The position numbers and the translations under genes were made by a program. Shown in pieces: positions 52,444 through 61,573 of a stretch of DNA of 64,000 bases (position 1 is its first letter; every line of letters begins with the position of its first letter). This stretch comes from JAHJKV01 sp963678135 (lineage in GTDB: Bacteria; Desulfobacterota; Desulfovibrionia; Desulfovibrionales; Desulfovibrionaceae). Under the pieces are notes generated by a model. That model was given only the letters and a program-made list of their open reading frames with translations, made no database searches and had not been told where the DNA came from. The stretch spans positions 1,116,001-1,180,000 of the forward strand of contig OY782667.1 in the NCBI GenBank assembly GCA_963678135.1. The letters run 5' to 3'.

Positions 52444-55400
52444 TTATACTTCGTCATAATATTCAAAGGACTCTTCGCCAGTATCAAAAGGATTTTCAAT
52501 CAGTACAAATGTTTCTATCGCAGGGTCATCAGGCAATGAGTGTTGAATCTCAATCATATCATCTGTGCCTTCAATGCTCACCATCAAGGAATGCTCCTCT
52601 TGCCAGAAATTTAAGAGCTCAAGAGTGATACCTTTTCCGAAAACAACGGTATCAATGCCCATAGGATCGTCAATAATATCGTATCCATCGCCGAGATTAA
52701 AGATATATGTATCATTGCCATCATAATCATGAAAGGTATCATTACCTCTTCCGCCAAGATAAGTATCATTGCCAGAATAGTCATCAATAATATCATTACC
52801 TTCATACAGGAATACAATATCGTTTTGGTGTGTCGTTGTAAGTACATCGCTGTCATTTGTACCTAATATTACGAACTCTGGGGTAGGATTCATTTCTTCG
52901 TATTCATATACCCCCTCATACTCATATATATCTTCATTATATTCACCATAATATTCATTGACGTTTTCCGGCCAGTACATGTCTTCATTCTCATATGGAT
53001 CATTAGCTTCGTAGTTTTCATCACCATTGAGTGCATAGTATTCACTGGTAGCAAACACAATATTATATCCTTGATGATCTCCATGCATCTCTGCATATTC
53101 ATATGGGTCATAATATTCATCTACATAATTATATTCATCTATGTCACTGTATTCATAGACATAGTAGGGCTCATTTATATGATCGTATTCATCTAGCCCA
53201 TCATCTATGCCATTATATTCATATGGATCATGATAATCATAAAAATATTCATTTCCTCTATACTCAAATTCAGTGACTTCTTCTGGAGCAATTGGATACC
53301 AAGGGTTGCCGTCCTTATCAATTCCATAAATGAAAGTATATTCTTGGATACTTTCATCGTCATTATACTCAAAGCTGTTCTCGTCTTCCCAATATTCAGA
53401 GTCAGCAGTGCTTTCTTCTTCAACCGGAAATTCTCTTGTATCAGTAGTATAGGTTTGAGAACCACTGAGAGCTGCTTCGTTAGCCTGACTGGAAGATATT
53501 TCAGTACCATCAAAAAACTTAAAGGTCTCTATTTTATGAGAGTCACTTGAATATCCATGTTCTATTTCAATAAAGTCTTCTGTTCCTTTTAATCCAAGCA
53601 TCAAAGACGTACCGTCTTTCCAAAACTCTACTGAATCAACCGAGACATCTTTTCCAAAGAGAATAGTATCATTCTCTCCATAACTATCATCAATAGTGTC
53701 CTGCCCATCACCTATCGTAAAATAATATGTCTCGTTACCGTATGAATCATCAAGAATATCATTTCCTGCGCCGCCATAGTAGACATCATCGCCAGCAGAA
53801 TCAGTGATTATATCATTGCCTCCAAACAGATACAAAACACTACTCCAATGACTTGCTTCACGTACATCGTCATCTTCAGTGCCTACTATTTCAATTTTGT
53901 TCTCGTATTGTGTGATGTCATAACCATATATGTCAGTAAATTCTGTTATTTTATCAGCATCTTGGGCAACAAAATATTTATCAACTAGCGAGGATAAATT
54001 AAACCATCCAGCATTCTCTTCTCCAAGGAATTTAACAGAGTCTACTTGATATTGCTCTCCTAAGAACCAATCTGCAACTTCAACAGTGTCATCAGCACCT
54101 GCAAAACCAATCATTAAGGAATCGCCCTCTTGCCAGTACTCAACATCTTCTTTGTTTATATTTTCGCCAAGGATTAACTTACCAAAACCAGTATCATCAT
54201 GAAGAGTAACATCGCCATCGCCTATATCAAAATTATATTCTTCTAATGGTTCAGAAAAATAGAAGTGATTCTCTACAGCATCACTTTCATCAGCGATTTC
54301 ATTCTCAGTTCCACCATCTACAGTATCATCACCTAACGCGATGAAGCCATCCTCATCAGCAGTCAAGCGAGTTCCATCGCTCAGTATAAGGGTTTCTATC
54401 TGATTATCGGAGCTAGAATACCAGTCACCTATTTCAATAGTATCTTCGGATTCGGTATTGCCAAGCATCAAAGAGCTACCATCTTGCCAGAAGAACAGTT
54501 GGTCAGCAGTGATGCCTTCACCAAAGGTTATTTTATCTGCCTCACCAGCTTCATCATAGATATAATCCTGCCCGTCTCCCAGTTCAAAATGATAGGTATC
54601 ATTTCCTTTGCCACCAGCAAGGTAATCATCCTCAGTGCCACCATCAAGAAAGTCCTCACCAGCAGAGCCATACAAATTATCATCCCCAGCACCGCCATAA
54701 AGAGTATCGTTCCCACCAGTTAAGGTGCCAGAATCACGATCATCAAAATAATCACCATAGAGGATATCAGCACCTTCTCCTCCATAGAGAGTATCATTTC
54801 CGCCAGTTAGCGTGTCATTTCCGTCTGTTGGAGAAGAATAATCAGAAGAATAACAAGCAAAATAATCGCCATAGAGTGTGTCATTGCCTGTACCACCTTC
54901 AAGGTAATCATCGCCACCAGTTAAGGTACCAGAACACCAATCAGTAAAATAATCGCCATAGAGTTTGTCATCTCCCTCGCCGCCATAAAGTGTGTCAGTA
55001 GCACCAGTTGAATAAGAATAATTACTACAAAAAAAATCGCCATAGAGTTTGTCATCACCATCGCCACCGTTAAGCGTGTCAGTTTCGCCAGTTAGTGTGT
55101 CTTTGCTATGGGTTGCAGAAAGATAATTACTCCAAAACCAATCGCCATAGAGATAATCGTTTCCCTCGCCGCCATTGAGTACGTCAGTGCCGCCAGTTGA
55201 AGAAGAAGAAGAATGATAATAAAAATAATCGCCATAGAGTTTGTCATCGCCCTCGCCACCATAAAGTGTGTCATTGCCGCCAATTGAAGAATCAGAATAC
55301 CTAAAATAATCGCCATAGAGGTAATCTTTGTCTATACCGCCATAGAGTGTGTCATCGTCGCCAGTTGAATAAGAAGAAGAATCAAAATAATCGCCATGGA

Positions 55401-58400
55401 GGGCATCTCTTCCACCAAGACCGTAGATGGTATCGTCAGCATTTGTGCCTGTAAGAGCAGTATCGCCAATATCGCTGTCTAATGTTCCCCAGACAACATT
55501 ATCCCTTATCACCATTTCTTCTACGTCATCAGCAGTCCAATGTATGGTTTCATCACTTTCAAATTCAAAGTTTTCTATTTGGCAAGCAAAACTATCATCG
55601 AACCACCGCTCTATCTCAATAATATCGCCTGAGCTGGTATTGCCAATCATCAAGTCATCATCATCCTGCCAGAACACTAATTGATCCGCAGTAATGCCTG
55701 CACCGAAAATCATTGTATCTTCCGTGCCACCAGAATCAGCGATCTCATCCCCATTTCCAGCAGCAACAATCTCATCCCCACTATCATCATCGATAGTGTC
55801 ATCATCAGTGCTATCTTCGATTATATCATCGTCAGTAGTAACGTCATTAATACCATCAATCACATCATCACTGCCACCGGAAATAGTATCATCTTCTGTG
55901 CTAGCATCAATAATATCATCGACAATATCATCACTTATAACATCATCAATTACATCCTCAACAATCTCAACTGGAGGCTCAGCTGGTTCTTCTTCTAATT
56001 CAACAGTATCATCATCAATTATATCATCATTACTGCCACCGGAAATAGTATTATCTTCTGTGCTGGTATCAATAATATCATCGACAATATCATCACTTAT
56101 GATATCATCTTCACTCGTATTATCTTCAACTATATCATCCGCACTATCATCATAAATAGTGTCATCATCAGTGCTATCGTCGATAATTACATCGTCAGTA
56201 GTATTGCCATCAATATTATCAATAACATCATCACCGCCACCAGAAATAACATCATCGTCAGTAGCGTCAGGGGTAAGAGCCTCTGCAACTATTGCGCGAA
56301 GATCATGTCTAAAATCGTCACGATAGAACTCAAGAGCATCTGCTTGATCTTCCACTCCTAAATCTTCACTATAGAAGTGAACATAATCTACTTGATACTG
56401 CTCTCCTAAGAACCAATCTGTAATTGTGACAGTGTCGCTAGTATCTGTAAAACCAATCACTAAAGAATCGCCCTCTTGCCAAGCTAAAAGGCTATCTTTA
56501 TCTATATTTTTACCAAAATTTAAAGTGCCCTCACCTGCTTCATTGTAAATAGTATCTTGTCCATCACCTTTATTAAATACATAAATAGTCGCACTGTCAG
56601 AACCGTATAAATGATCGCTTCCTGTGCCACCATAAAGAACATCTCCGTATGAATCAGCATAGAGATAGTCATCGCCTGCACCGCCAATCAGAATATCTTT
56701 TCCGTCATTGCCTTCTAAAATATCTCCGTTTTGAGTGCCAGTAAATATATCAAATCTATTACCTGAACTAGTTCTGAGGTATTCTATTTGATGCTCATCG
56801 TTTGAAAACCATTCTTGAAATTTGACCGTATCCTTGGCTCCAATAATGCCAAACATCATAGAATTGCCATCTTGCCAAAGAGTAAAGTTACTGTCATACA
56901 CATAACCATAATAGAGCAACTCATCTACTCCACCGTAATCATTTACGATATTTTGTCCCATACCTATTGAAAGAGCGTAGCCTTCGTTACCGCTATAATC
57001 TATGATTGTTTGTGTTGCCTTGCCAAAAGCATAAGCATCGTCACCACAATTTTCTATTACGGTTACCTCTGTGTTAATATCATCAGGATATTTACTCCAT
57101 ATGTACCGATCATCAGAATCGGCTCCGTATATTATATCAGATTCGCTATCAGCAAGATAGTATTCGTATATTCTATAAGACTCGAGAACAGCGGGATCTT
57201 CTCGTAATTCTGTATGAGGTTCAATATCAACTACATTATTTCCAGCTATGATAATATTGCTACTAGAGCCACCATAGAGTACGATGCCTTTTGATCCATT
57301 ATAATAACTGGTACTGTTGCCTTTGCCGTTATATATGACGTTATATCCTTCATTATCATAGAAACAATCATTGCCATCTCCACCGGCTATAATATCATCA
57401 CCCTCACCACCATGTATCAAATCCTTACCACTGCCACCGAAGATAATATCATTTCCGCCCATGCCGTAAATAATATCATCCCCTGGCGTACCAAAAATAA
57501 TATCATCCCCTTCTGTGCCATAAATAATGTCATCCTCTTCCGTACCATAAATAATGTTGGCCTCTGTGCTATCATCGATTATATCATTATTAGTATCAAT
57601 ATCATCATCAGTATCATCGCTTATAACATCATCTTCACTCGTACTTTCTTCAACTACATCCTTTCCGCTATCATCATCAATAATGTCATCATTAGTGCTC
57701 TCTTCGATTATATCATCGTCAATAGTCACGTCATCAATATCATCAATCACATCATCGTCACTGCCACCAGCTACAATATCATCCCCTGTGCTGGCGTCTA
57801 TAGTATCGTCGTTAGTAACATCATCAATTACATCCTCAACAATCTCAACTGGAGGCTCAGCTGGTTCTTCTTCTAATTCAACAGTATCATCATCAATTAT
57901 ATCATCATTACTCTCGTCAATAGTATCAACTGGAGCCTCAGATGGTTCGTCTTCTGGTATTGTAATATCATCTTCTATGCTATCATCGATTATATCATCA
58001 TTAATATCAATATCATCATCAGTATCATCGCTTATAACATCATCTTCACTCGTACTTTCCTCAACTACATCCTTTCCACTATCATCATAAATAGTGTCAT
58101 CATCAGTGCTATCTTCGATTATATCATCGTCAGTAGTAACGTCATCAATATCATCAATCACATCATTGTCACTGCCACCAGCTACAATATCACCCCCTGT
58201 GCTGGCGTCTATAGTATCGTCGTTAGTAACATCATCAATTACATCCTCAACAATCTCAACTGGAGACTCAGCTGGTTCTTCTTCTAATTCAATAGTATCA
58301 TCATCAATTATATCATCAACAATTTCAACAGGAGTATCATAAGGCTCGTCTTCTAATTCAATAATCTCAGCAGGAAGTTCAGAGGGTTCATCTTCTAATC

Positions 58401-60999
58401 CAATAGTATCATTAATAACATCATCAATAGTATCAGCAGGAGTATCAACAGAAGTATCAGATAATTCGTCTTCTGGTATTGTAATATCATCATCAGCACT
58501 ATCTTCGATTATATCATCATCAATATCATCACTTATAACATCATCTTCACTCGTATTATCTTCAACTATATAATCAGCATTATTACCATTAATAGTTTCA
58601 TCTTCAGTGCTCTCTTCGATTATATCATCGTCAGTAGTCACGTCATCAATATCATCAATCACATCAATATCATCAATCACATCATCGTCACCGCCACCAG
58701 CTACAATATCATCCCCTGTGCTGGCGTCTATAGTATCGTCATTAGTAACATCATCAATTACATCCTCAACAATCTCAACTGGAGGCTCAGCTGGTTCTTC
58801 TTCTAATTCAACAGTATCATCATCAATTATATCATCATTACTCTCGTCAATAGTATCAACTGGAGCCTCAGATGGTTCGTCTTCTGGTATTGTAATATCA
58901 TCTTCTATGCTATCATCGATCATATCATCATTAATATCAATATCATCATCAGTATCATCGCTTATAACATCATCTTCACTCGTATTATCTTCAACTATAT
59001 CATCAGCATTATTACCATTAATAGTTTCATCTTCAGTGCTATCTTCGATTATATCATCGTCAGTAGTAACGTCATCAATATCATCAATCACATCATCATC
59101 ACCGCCACCAGAAATAGTATCATCTTCTGTGCTGGCATCAATATCATCAATAACATCATTGTCACTGCCACCAGCTACAATATCACCCCCTGTGCTGGCG
59201 TCTATAGTATCGTCGTTAGTAACATCATCAATTACATCCTCAACAATCTCAACTGGAGGCTCAGCTGGTTCTTCTTCTAATTCAATAGTATCATCATCAA
59301 TTATATCATCAACAATTTCAACAGGAGTATCAGAAGGATCGTCTTCTAATTCAATAATCTCAGCAGGAAGTTCAGAGGGTTCGTCTTCTAATCCAATAGT
59401 ATCATTAATAACATCATCAATAGTGTCAGCAGGAGTATTAACAGAAGTATCAGATGGTTCGTCTTCGGATATTGCAATGTCATCAATATCAGTTTCAGTC
59501 GTGTAGGTGGGTAGACCGCCGACAGCTGCGGTTTCGACTTCGCTGGCAGACATTGTCTCACCATCGCTAAATTTAACAGTTTCTATTTTATAAGCATCGC
59601 CTAAGTACCAATTTTCTATTTCAATAAAATCTTCTGTTCCAATAATACCGAGAAATAAAGAATCGCCTTCTTGCCAGAAACTTACTTGCTCAGCATTTAT
59701 ATCTCCCTGCTCTCCTTTTGCAAAAACAATTGTATCACTGCCTGCAACATCATTGATAGTATCTTGTCCATCACTTGTACCAATGCTATCGTGTACATTA
59801 AAAAGATAAATATCATCTCCTCTGTTTCCAATAAGCAGATCATTACCAGCGCCACCCTGAAGAGTATCATTCCCCCAGTTACCATCTATGGTGTCATTTC
59901 CAGCTCCACCGTAAACAATATCATCTCCCCAGCTTGCATTGATAGTATCGTTTCCATTGCCACCATATACAGTATCATCATTCCATCCTGCATCGATGGT
60001 ATCGTCTCCATCTCCACCATCAATAACATCCTCCCCCCAAACATCCTCTATAATATCATCTCCGTTGCCACCATAAATAGTATCATTACCAAAGCTGTCC
60101 TTTATAATATCATCGCCGTCTCCACCGTTGATTATATCATTACCCCAATTATCTTCTATAATATCATTTTCGGAGCTACCATCAATGGTATCATCCCCCT
60201 CCGTGCCATAAATAGTGTCATTCTTAGAGCTGGCATGAGTGGTATTGTTACTATTTTCTCTGTTAATAATACCATTGTTTTCAGCAGTATTTTCTGGCGA
60301 AATATTTGAGAGGTTAGAGAGCCGGTCTTGAGTAGAAACAGCTTGATTGTTCCAAATATCATGTTGGAGAATATTGCTCTCCGGATTTATAGCAAAATCT
60401 TCGTTGTCGAGCGTATTGTAAAGATTTGCCTGCTCCCAGTGAGGCTCAAGAGTATCAGTCGCAGTATTATGTAAACTCAAAGTATTTGTCCAACTCGTTG
60501 CAAAGGGATTACTCTCAAATTCAGAGCCAAAAGCCGTCATTGCGCTATTGTGAAGAACGTTAAAGTGTGAGCTACTTGTGATGTTTTGAATTTCAGTATC
60601 GTCAACATGAAAATCATTTTCTTGTTCACTGCTAGCAATACCTTCTTCACTGAAGTCAGCAAAGGGTTCATTTTCTCTCTCATTTTGAGAAAGTTCATTA
60701 TTTGCACTATTTTCTGGTATGCCGAAAAGATTATGATCTATCTCTTGATCGCCAAAAACATTTTCCTCATCCTCAAAAGTAAGGTTATTTTCGCGACTAC
60801 TTTGAAGAGTCGGTTCTGTATTGTTAGCAACAGAAAATTGATTCGTAGCTTGGTCGGAAGTGGTGGTTGTTCCACCTTGAGCGGTAGTACTCTCATGTAT
60901 GGTCTCGCTTGCAAGTGTGCTTTGCTGAGCACTGTTTTCAGACGTATTATTTTGAGTATTATCGTTGATAGCCGAATCAGAAGTAGTATTAGTATCCAT
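52444..60999 (-). CDS. Giant acidic RTX-type calcium-binding protein, 2851 residues
   Basis: ATG 60999 has GGGGAG six bases upstream. Order by residue: 1-255 Asn/Ser/Thr-rich; 258-400 RTX nonapeptides (GGDGDDII type) and a hemolysin-related calcium-binding module (FWQEGDSLFLGI, FIEIENWYLGD); about 495-1145 an Asp/Ile/Glu-rich zone of long repeats with EEEPAEPPVEI; 1150-1235 RTX; a second Asp zone 1576-1766; 1836-2120 RTX units ending LYGDYF; more modules; a Tyr/Glu-rich part 2526-2706; and a last RTX module 2713-2840. Proteins of this kind usually leave by type I secretion and act as adhesins or matrix proteins. No type I transporter gene is adjacent and no Sec signal is visible. Confidence 0.88.
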   Translation of the reverse strand: MDTNTTSDSAINDNTQNNTSENSAQQSTLASETIHESTTAQGGTTTTSDQATNQFSVANNTEPTLQSSRENNLTFEDEENVFGDQEIDHNLFGIPENSANNELSQNERENEPFADFSEEGIASSEQENDFHVDDTEIQNITSSSHFNVLHNSAMTAFGSEFESNPFATSWTNTLSLHNTATDTLEPHWEQANLYNTLDNEDFAINPESNILQHDIWNNQAVSTQDRLSNLSNISPENTAENNGIINRENSNNTTHASSKNDTIYGTEGDDTIDGSSENDIIEDNWGNDIINGGDGDDIIKDSFGNDTIYGGNGDDIIEDVWGEDVIDGGDGDDTIDAGWNDDTVYGGNGNDTINASWGDDIVYGGAGNDTIDGNWGNDTLQGGAGNDLLIGNRGDDIYLFNVHDSIGTSDGQDTINDVAGSDTIVFAKGEQGDINAEQVSFWQEGDSLFLGIIGTEDFIEIENWYLGDAYKIETVKFSDGETMSASEVETAAVGGLPTYTTETDIDDIAISEDEPSDTSVNTPADTIDDVINDTIGLEDEPSELPAEIIELEDDPSDTPVEIVDDIIDDDTIELEEEPAEPPVEIVEDVIDDVTNDDTIDASTGGDIVAGGSDNDVIDDIDASTEDDTISGGGDDDVIDDIDDVTTDDDIIEDSTEDETINGNNADDIVEDNTSEDDVISDDTDDDIDINDDMIDDSIEDDITIPEDEPSEAPVDTIDESNDDIIDDDTVELEEEPAEPPVEIVEDVIDDVTNDDTIDASTGDDIVAGGGDDDVIDDIDVIDDIDDVTTDDDIIEESTEDETINGNNADYIVEDNTSEDDVISDDIDDDIIEDSADDDITIPEDELSDTSVDTPADTIDDVINDTIGLEDEPSELPAEIIELEDEPYDTPVEIVDDIIDDDTIELEEEPAESPVEIVEDVIDDVTNDDTIDASTGGDIVAGGSDNDVIDDIDDVTTDDDIIEDSTDDDTIYDDSGKDVVEESTSEDDVISDDTDDDIDINDDIIDDSIEDDITIPEDEPSEAPVDTIDESNDDIIDDDTVELEEEPAEPPVEIVEDVIDDVTNDDTIDASTGDDIVAGGSDDDVIDDIDDVTIDDDIIEESTNDDIIDDDSGKDVVEESTSEDDVISDDTDDDIDTNNDIIDDSTEANIIYGTEEDDIIYGTEGDDIIFGTPGDDIIYGMGGNDIIFGGSGKDLIHGGEGDDIIAGGDGNDCFYDNEGYNVIYNGKGNSTSYYNGSKGIVLYGGSSSNIIIAGNNVVDIEPHTELREDPAVLESYRIYEYYLADSESDIIYGADSDDRYIWSKYPDDINTEVTVIENCGDDAYAFGKATQTIIDYSGNEGYALSIGMGQNIVNDYGGVDELLYYGYVYDSNFTLWQDGNSMMFGIIGAKDTVKFQEWFSNDEHQIEYLRTSSGNRFDIFTGTQNGDILEGNDGKDILIGGAGDDYLYADSYGDVLYGGTGSDHLYGSDSATIYVFNKGDGQDTIYNEAGEGTLNFGKNIDKDSLLAWQEGDSLVIGFTDTSDTVTITDWFLGEQYQVDYVHFYSEDLGVEDQADALEFYRDDFRHDLRAIVAEALTPDATDDDVISGGGDDVIDNIDGNTTDDVIIDDSTDDDTIYDDSADDIVEDNTSEDDIISDDIVDDIIDTSTEDNTISGGSNDDIIDDDTVELEEEPAEPPVEIVEDVIDDVISDDIVDDIIDASTEDDTISGGSDDVIDGINDVTTDDDIIEDSTDDDTIDDDSGDEIVAAGNGDEIADSGGTEDTMIFGAGITADQLVFWQDDDDLMIGNTSSGDIIEIERWFDDSFACQIENFEFESDETIHWTADDVEEMVIRDNVVWGTLDSDIGDTALTGTNADDTIYGLGGRDALHGDYFDSSSYSTGDDDTLYGGIDKDYLYGDYFRYSDSSIGGNDTLYGGEGDDKLYGDYFYYHSSSSSTGGTDVLNGGEGNDYLYGDWFWSNYLSATHSKDTLTGETDTLNGGDGDDKLYGDFFCSNYSYSTGATDTLYGGEGDDKLYGDYFTDWCSGTLTGGDDYLEGGTGNDTLYGDYFACYSSDYSSPTDGNDTLTGGNDTLYGGEGADILYGDYFDDRDSGTLTGGNDTLYGGAGDDNLYGSAGEDFLDGGTEDDYLAGGKGNDTYHFELGDGQDYIYDEAGEADKITFGEGITADQLFFWQDGSSLMLGNTESEDTIEIGDWYSSSDNQIETLILSDGTRLTADEDGFIALGDDTVDGGTENEIADESDAVENHFYFSEPLEEYNFDIGDGDVTLHDDTGFGKLILGENINKEDVEYWQEGDSLMIGFAGADDTVEVADWFLGEQYQVDSVKFLGEENAGWFNLSSLVDKYFVAQDADKITEFTDIYGYDITQYENKIEIVGTEDDDVREASHWSSVLYLFGGNDIITDSAGDDVYYGGAGNDILDDSYGNETYYFTIGDGQDTIDDSYGENDTILFGKDVSVDSVEFWKDGTSLMLGLKGTEDFIEIEHGYSSDSHKIETFKFFDGTEISSSQANEAALSGSQTYTTDTREFPVEEESTADSEYWEDENSFEYNDDESIQEYTFIYGIDKDGNPWYPIAPEEVTEFEYRGNEYFYDYHDPYEYNGIDDGLDEYDHINEPYYVYEYSDIDEYNYVDEYYDPYEYAEMHGDHQGYNIVFATSEYYALNGDENYEANDPYENEDMYWPENVNEYYGEYNEDIYEYEGVYEYEEMNPTPEFVILGTNDSDVLTTTHQNDIVFLYEGNDIIDDYSGNDTYLGGRGNDTFHDYDGNDTYIFNLGDGYDIIDDPMGIDTVVFGKGITLELLNFWQEEHSLMVSIEGTDDMIEIQHSLPDDPAIETFVLIENPFDTGEESFEYYDEV
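52880..53420 (-). repeat. Tyr/Glu/Asp-rich low-complexity segment of the giant protein
   Basis: About 180 residues with very frequent EYY, YEY, DPYEYN and NEYYGEYNEDIYEYEG. There are no RTX motifs. It differs sharply in composition from the flanking modules. Short repeated words such as DPYEY occur several times. Confidence 0.7.
57710..59470 (-). repeat. Long near-identical internal duplications in the giant gene
   Basis: A block near 57710-58060 recurs near 58640-58990 (offset 930 bp), and a block near 58140-58480 recurs near 59140-59470 (offset about 993 bp). Within them, stretches of more than 200 bp differ at only a few positions. A further partial copy lies near 55900-56050. The repeats are in frame. 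Confidence 0.75.
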
Positions 61000-61191
61000 T
61001 GTATCTCCCCGTAATTATTTGATACCATAAATAATTAGCTATATAATGACATTATTGGCTTAAAAAGACAAGGAAATTATTAAATTGCTTATGGCAAACG
61101 CATATTAATCTATGAGCACAGTTTGTAGTGTAAAATCAATATCCCACGACAGAGCAAACGCATATTAACTTTTCAGCCACTCAGCTACCTT

Positions 61192-61383
61192 CTTCTGCCA
61201 TTGAAACGCGTAAGTCGCAAAAGTCCATGTGTTACACAGCATGGCAATCCTTCTTCTCAGCCATTGAAACGCGTAAGTCTCGAAAGTGCAATGCTTTGCA
61301 CAGCATGGCAGTACTCCTCATTCTGTCCTTGAAGCGCGAAGTCGCAAAAGTCCATGTGTTACACAGGATGGCAGTACTCCTCA
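61192..61383. repeat. Tandem array of about three 60-67 bp units
   Basis: Units start at 61192, 61253 and 61321, each with the order TTCT, TTGAAACGCGTAAGTC (or GAAGCGCGAAGTC), GCAAAAGTCCATGTGTTACA and CAGGATGGCA. A fourth, cut short, merges into the palindrome at 61387. The core GCGNAAGTCGC is shared with the loop and arms of the dispersed palindromes, so the array probably arose from them. Confidence 0.65.
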
Positions 61384-61386
61384 TTC

Positions 61387-61416
61387 CGTCATTCTGCGCG
61401 AAGTCGCAGAATCCAG
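61387..61416. repeat. Dispersed palindromic repeat, copy 5
   Basis: The arms ATTCTGCG (61391-61398) and CGCAGAAT (61405-61412) lie within CGTCATTCTGCG...CCAG. This is the best match in the window to the classic CGTCATTC...GAATCCAG form of such palindromes. Confidence 0.7.
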
Positions 61417-61498
61417 CAGAGCCAGATTGTGAGGCTTTGACGCAGTACGAGAAAAAGCAAAGAAGGAGAGAAGTAAAAGAAGAAAATAAGAAATAAGA

Positions 61499-61533
61499 AC
61501 TGGATCCCGCGAATCAAGCCCAGGATGACAAGA
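61499..61533. repeat. Dispersed palindromic repeat, copy 6
   Basis: ACTGGATCCCGCGAATCAAG followed by CCCAGGATGACAAGAG matches copy 1 with a weakened stem (two mismatches). Its orientation is opposite to copy 5, 80 bp away. Confidence 0.6.
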
Positions 61534-61573
61534 GGGAGAGCAGAGAGCTGAAAGAGGAGAGGCAGTGATAAAA

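Larger units (their letters stand above)
61000..61573. other. Repeat-rich intergenic stretch between the giant gene and the hydrolase operon
   Basis: No gene was found. It holds the giant gene's leader, two copies of GCAAACGCATATTAA (61084-61098 region and 61153-61167 region), a 60-66 bp tandem array (61192-61383), two dispersed palindromes (61387-61416, 61499-61533) and purine-rich DNA. Confidence 0.6.

Noticed and set aside
58607..59506. Long plus-strand open frame (299 residues) opposite the giant gene, plus several similar ones between 54.5 and 60.3 kb
   Set aside because: They encode almost only Ser, Ile, Thr and Val because they are antisense to Asp/Ile/Glu repeats. They have no ribosome sites and no domain signs.
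61192..61383. CRISPR-like array
   Set aside because: The repeated units are adjacent copies that diverge gradually, without constant repeats separated by unique spacers, and there are no cas genes.
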